Made by a program: the position numbers and the translations under genes. A stretch of 10,640 nucleotides of DNA. Origin: Actinomycetota bacterium. GTDB lineage: Bacteria > Actinomycetota > Thermoleophilia > Solirubrobacterales > Solirubrobacteraceae. Under the pieces are notes generated by a model. It did not search any database and was not told the DNA's origin. It saw nothing but the letters and a program-made list of their open reading frames with translations. The stretch covers positions 1 through 10,640 of the forward strand of contig WLNG01000025.1 in NCBI GenBank assembly GCA_009699915.1. Reading direction: 5' to 3'. This document shows positions 8,264-10,640 of this stretch, one piece after another (the first letter of the stretch is position 1; each line of letters starts with the position of its first letter).

Positions 8264-8908
8264 TTGAGCGGCCTGGACGTCACCCGCCACGGGAATGCCC
8301 CGGGCGCCGCGCTCCCGGCCGACCCGCTCTTCTTCTTCGATCTCGCCAATCCGCAGGCCTATCTGGTCGCCGAGCGCATCCTCCAGGTGATGCCGGTGGC
8401 CACGGCCTGGATTCCGGTGCTCGCGCGTGAGCTCGCAGCGCCGCAGGACTGGGCCACCATCGACGCGCAGCAGCGCGAGGACTACGCCGAGCGGGTCGCG
8501 CAACGCGGCCTGCAGCCGCTGCGCTGGCCGCAACCGTTCCCTGCCGACTCGGCCCTCGCGATGCGCGCCGCGACCTTCGCGCGCTCGATCGGGCGGGTCG
8601 TGCCGTTCTCACTCGCCGCCTTCCGCCAGGCCTTCGCTGGGGGACACGACCTCGAGCGTGAGGAGACGATCCTGATCGCGGGCTCGGCCTGCGAGATGCA
8701 TCCGAAGTCGCTGCTCGCCGGCTGCGCGACGCGCGTCACGCGCGATGCGCTCGCGCGGGCGACGGAGATGGCTGCAAGATGCGGAGCCCGTGACGTGCCG
8801 GCAGTCTGGGTCCCGGGCAAGGAACCGGACCTGCCTGGAAGGATCTTCCACGGCGACGACGACCTCGACCGTGCCGCCGCCGCGGCGCTGGAGCTTGCGG
8901 CGTCATGA
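8264..8908 (+). CDS. DsbA/kappa-GST-like thioredoxin-fold protein (HCCA-isomerase family)
   Basis: A 214-aa protein with the layout of 2-hydroxychromene-2-carboxylate isomerase and kappa-class GST proteins. The N-terminal strand-turn PLFFFDLANPQAYLVAERIL (21-40) is followed by a helical insert (RGLQPLRWPQPFPADSALAM, then ATFARSIGRVVPFSLAAFRQAF) and returns to the thioredoxin fold at GARDVPAVWV (the cis-Pro VP). It ends GRIFHGDDDLDRAA, resembling the family's F-G-DRL ending. Where HCCA isomerase has a glutathione-activating Ser (FxxSPxAY), this protein has Asn29, and there is no CxxC, so neither isomerase nor disulfide chemistry can be assumed. The only plausible start is TTG at 8264, six bases after the lpd stop, with a weak AAGAG before it. 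The stop overlaps the next ATG (ATGA). Confidence 0.8.
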   Translation: MSGLDVTRHGNAPGAALPADPLFFFDLANPQAYLVAERILQVMPVATAWIPVLARELAAPQDWATIDAQQREDYAERVAQRGLQPLRWPQPFPADSALAMRAATFARSIGRVVPFSLAAFRQAFAGGHDLEREETILIAGSACEMHPKSLLAGCATRVTRDALARATEMAARCGARDVPAVWVPGKEPDLPGRIFHGDDDLDRAAAAALELAAS

Positions 8909-9156
8909 GGGCGAAGGCGGCCTACCGGCTGATCGTCACGCGCAGCGGGCGCGGCGCACGCCTCTTCGGTGCGGGCGACCAGGTCGACCACGTCGAGATC
9001 CAGAGCCTCGACGACCTCGAGGTCGTCCTCTACTGGGATGTTCCCGCGCGCACCCGCCGGCGGCTGGAGGAGGCGATCCGCGCCGACCTGGAGAGCCTCG
9101 CCGCCGACGACTTCCTCGCCCGCTGGAGCACCTTCACGCTCGAGGCGCCGGGCTGA
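8905..9156 (+). CDS. Unrecognised 83-aa protein, translationally coupled
   Basis: I cannot place this small protein in a family. It starts with a strand-like AYRLIVTRSG, then VDHVEIQSLDDLEVVLYWDV (28-47), which alternates like two further strands. An amphipathic helix, RTRRRLEEAIRADLESL (49-65), and DDFLARWSTFTLE (68-80) follow. It has no Cys, no TM segment and no signal peptide, so it should be a compact soluble alpha/beta domain. Support for its reality: the ATG overlaps the previous stop as ATGA, GC-rich third positions match its neighbours, and a new promoter box begins right after its stop. Its place between the thioredoxin-fold protein and the E2-like gene suggests a shared role with the former, but that is inference. 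Confidence 0.7.
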   Translation: MRAKAAYRLIVTRSGRGARLFGAGDQVDHVEIQSLDDLEVVLYWDVPARTRRRLEEAIRADLESLAADDFLARWSTFTLEAPG

Positions 9157-9166
9157 CGCGGCGCGC

Positions 9167-9172
9167 TAGGGT
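9167..9172 (+). promoter_or_regulatory. Probable -10 box of the E2-like gene (leaderless transcript)
   Basis: TAGGGT (TANNNT) ends eight bases before the ATG at 9181, in the 24-base gap between genes; no Shine-Dalgarno precedes the ATG. No clear -35 element is seen. Confidence 0.5.
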
Positions 9173-9180
9173 CACCGCCG

Positions 9181-10152
9181 ATGCCGGAGATCCTGATGCC
9201 ACGCCTCTCCGGGGCGATGGAGGTCGGAACGCTCGTGCGCTGGATCGCGCACGAGGCGGCCGCCGCCCGTCCCGGTGACGCCCTCGCCGAGATCGAGGCC
9301 GACAAGACGACCCACACGCTCGAGGCGCAGACGCAGGGCGTGCTGCGCATCGTCGCGCAGGAGGGCGAGACCCTCCCGGTCGGCGCGGTGATCGGTCACC
9401 TCGACGCCGAGGCGCCCGCCGATGCGCCGGCGACGGAGGAGCCCGAACAGGGCGTCACCGCACCACGCGGCGCCGTGACAGCCAGCGATCCGGACCGCGC
9501 GCAGCAGCAGTTTGCCCGCCGCGTCGCGGAGGCACGGGCGACGATCCCGACGATCACCCTGCGCACCACCGTCGACCTGGAGCTCGCCGAGGAGCTGCTC
9601 GAGACCTTCGAAGGAGTCCCGGGCGCCGGCGCGCCGGGCATTGACGACATCCTCGTGAAAGCGGTCGCGCTCGCGCTCAGCGCGCACCCACGGGTCAACG
9701 GCGCATACCGCGATGCGCGCTTCGAGCGCTTCGAGCGCGTGAACGTCGCCGTGCTGATGCCCTCTCCTGGAGCGCCGCTGGCGCCGACGATCCTCGACGC
9801 CGACCGCAAGGGGCTCGCGGAGATCGCTGCGGAGGCCCGAGCGCTGGCCGCGCGCGTGACCTCCGGGACGATCGCCTCGCCGGAGCTCGCCGGCGGCACC
9901 TTCACGCTCTGGCCGTCGCCCGGCCCGGGCGTGCGATCGCTCGAGCCGTTCGTCACCCCCGGACAGGCCGCCGCGCTCGCCGCCGGCGAGGCCGAGGCCA
10001 GGCCGGTCGTGCGCGATGGGCAGGTCGCGATCCGGCGCGTGGTCGATCTCGAGCTCGTGGTCGACCACCGGCTCCTGACCGCCCCCGAGGCCGCGGCCTT
10101 CCTCAAGCGTGTGCGCTCGATCCTCGAGGCTCCGCTGACACTCACCAGCTGA
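9181..10152 (+). CDS. Compact lipoyl-domain 2-oxoacid dehydrogenase acyltransferase (E2-like)
   Basis: Residues 1-75 are a lipoyl domain (MPEILMPRLSGAMEVGTLVR, then EIEADKTTHTLEAQTQGVLR) with K42 as the expected lipoylated lysine. A short Ala/Pro/Glu linker spans about 76-104. Residues about 105-323 match the E2 catalytic domain: RRVAEARATIPTITLRTTVDL, IDDILVKAVALALSAHPRVNGAY (154-176), RVNVAVLMPSPGAPLAPTIL, a GGTFTLW segment (238-244), and VVDHRLLTAPEAAAFLKRVR (293-312). At 323 aa it is shorter than normal E2 proteins (about 400 or more). I see no peripheral subunit-binding domain between linker and catalytic core. The active-site motif DHRxxDG reads DHRLLTA: His296 is kept, but Asp and Gly are T300 and A301. 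The usual NLG after GGTFT is also lost. It could be a divergent active E2, an inactive homologue, or a lipoyl-carrier scaffold. lpd upstream and lipB downstream fit a lipoyl role. Confidence 0.85.
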   Translation: MPEILMPRLSGAMEVGTLVRWIAHEAAAARPGDALAEIEADKTTHTLEAQTQGVLRIVAQEGETLPVGAVIGHLDAEAPADAPATEEPEQGVTAPRGAVTASDPDRAQQQFARRVAEARATIPTITLRTTVDLELAEELLETFEGVPGAGAPGIDDILVKAVALALSAHPRVNGAYRDARFERFERVNVAVLMPSPGAPLAPTILDADRKGLAEIAAEARALAARVTSGTIASPELAGGTFTLWPSPGPGVRSLEPFVTPGQAAALAAGEAEARPVVRDGQVAIRRVVDLELVVDHRLLTAPEAAAFLKRVRSILEAPLTLTS

Positions 10153-10179
10153 GCGCGGCCGGCCGGTTCCTGCCCGGCG

Positions 10180-10185
10180 TATGCT
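10180..10185 (+). promoter_or_regulatory. Probable -10 box of lipB (leaderless transcript)
   Basis: TATGCT (TANNNT) ends seven bases before the ATG at 10193 and there is no Shine-Dalgarno between them. It includes an in-frame ATG at 10181 that would add four residues; if the transcript is leaderless that ATG is not in the message. Confidence 0.55.
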
Positions 10186-10192
10186 CTCCCCG

Positions 10193-10640
10193 ATGGCCCC
10201 CACCCCCGAGCTTTGGGCGGTCCAGCTCGGCCGCCTGCCCTACGAGGAGGGCCTTGCGCTGCAGGAGCGCGTCCGAGCCGCGCGCAGTGCGCAGGCGATT
10301 CCCGACACGCTGCTGCTCCTGGAGCATGACCCGGTCTACACGCGCGGGCGACGGACCGAGGCCAGCGAGCTGCCCTTCCCTGAGGCGTGGTATGCCGAGC
10401 GGGGAATCGCGATCGTCGACGTGAACCGGGGTGGCCGCGCGACCTACCACGGCCCCGGCCAGCTGACCGGCTACCCGATCGTGCGCACCGACGACGTTGT
10501 CGCACATGTCCGCGCGATGGAGCGGGCGATCGCGGCCGCCCTCCTGCAGGAGGGCGTGATCGCCGCCGGGCGGCCACAGGACGGGCCGGACTTCACCGGC
10601 GTGTGGGTCGATGGCGAGCGTAAGATCGCGTCGATCGGCG
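10193..10640 (+). CDS. lipB: Lipoyl(octanoyl)transferase LipB, N-terminal part
   Basis: LipB moves octanoate from octanoyl-ACP to the lysine of lipoyl domains, ahead of sulfur insertion by LipA. The 149 codons visible contain LLLEHDPVYTRGRR (41-54), VNRGGRATYHGPGQLTGYPI (77-96, the family signature) and FTGVWVDGERKIASIG (134-149) with catalytic Lys144. The partner cysteine lies beyond the right edge. The start follows the E2-like gene by 40 bases with its own promoter-like box, so it may be transcribed separately. Its natural substrates would include the lipoyl domain encoded just upstream and glycine-cleavage H protein. A lipA gene may follow outside the window, which cannot be checked. Confidence 0.95.
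   Translation, partial: MAPTPELWAVQLGRLPYEEGLALQERVRAARSAQAIPDTLLLLEHDPVYTRGRRTEASELPFPEAWYAERGIAIVDVNRGGRATYHGPGQLTGYPIVRTDDVVAHVRAMERAIAAALLQEGVIAAGRPQDGPDFTGVWVDGERKIASIG

Noticed and set aside
7421..8533. 370-aa minus-strand frame opposite lpd
   Set aside because: It covers conserved lpd coding sequence and has no family signature; it is a codon-bias shadow.
10154..10177. GC-rich inverted repeats after the E2-like gene as a terminator
   Set aside because: A CGGCCGGCCG palindrome and a GCCGG/CCGGC pair exist, but stems are short, there is no T-run, and such pairs are common by chance at this composition.
10181..10195. Upstream in-frame ATG (10181) as the lipB start
   Set aside because: It is part of the TATGCT promoter-like box, and homology begins around the ATG at 10193; kept only as an alternative.
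9172..10203. 343-aa minus-strand frame opposite the E2-like gene
   Set aside because: No domain is recognisable and the plus-strand frame has lipoyl and acyltransferase motifs.

Overview
The window is very GC-rich and almost entirely coding, with short intergenic gaps, frequent 4-base ATGA stop/start overlaps, and GTG, TTG and even CTG starts. Three genes have a TANNNT box 6-8 bases before the ATG and no Shine-Dalgarno, as in leaderless actinobacterial transcripts. Together with the protein flavour (ThiO rather than ThiH, and an RlmD-like methyltransferase lacking the usual cysteines) this suggests a deep-branching actinobacterium, perhaps Thermoleophilia. That assignment is inference from style, not from a marker gene.

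Left half (1-5612, minus strand): seven co-directional genes with gaps of at most 29 bases, so probably one long transcription unit read right to left. The order is thiO (glycine oxidase), thiS (sulfur carrier), thiG (thiazole synthase), a SnoaL/NTF2-like protein, a DUF2252 kinase-like protein, argF (ornithine carbamoyltransferase), and the N-terminal part of a TRAM-domain RNA methyltransferase cut by the window edge. The first four are chained by ATGA overlaps. A TPP riboswitch lies directly in front of thiO. The thiO frame has no ATG, GTG or TTG at its N-terminus, and a CTG sits 6 bases after a strong GAGGAG.

Divergent centre (5613-5736): this 124-base region holds the TPP riboswitch and its probable promoter on the minus strand, and the thiE start on the plus strand. 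ThiO, ThiS and ThiG build the thiazole half of thiamin, and ThiE joins thiazole phosphate to the pyrimidine, so the locus is a divergent thiamin cluster.

Right half (5737-10640, plus strand): thiE overlaps a 4-TM protein of unknown function. Then follow lpd (dihydrolipoamide dehydrogenase, E3), a kappa-GST/HCCA-isomerase-like thioredoxin-fold protein, an unrecognised 83-aa protein, a compact lipoyl-domain acyltransferase (E2-like), and the start of lipB (octanoyltransferase, cut by the right edge). lpd, the E2-like gene and lipB make this a lipoate-related neighbourhood; no E1 gene is visible. The E2-like protein lacks a recognisable E1/E3-binding domain and has an altered active-site motif, which makes it the most unusual protein here.

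No tRNA, rRNA, CRISPR array, insertion sequence or phage gene was seen. No stretch longer than 300 bases lacks a gene.
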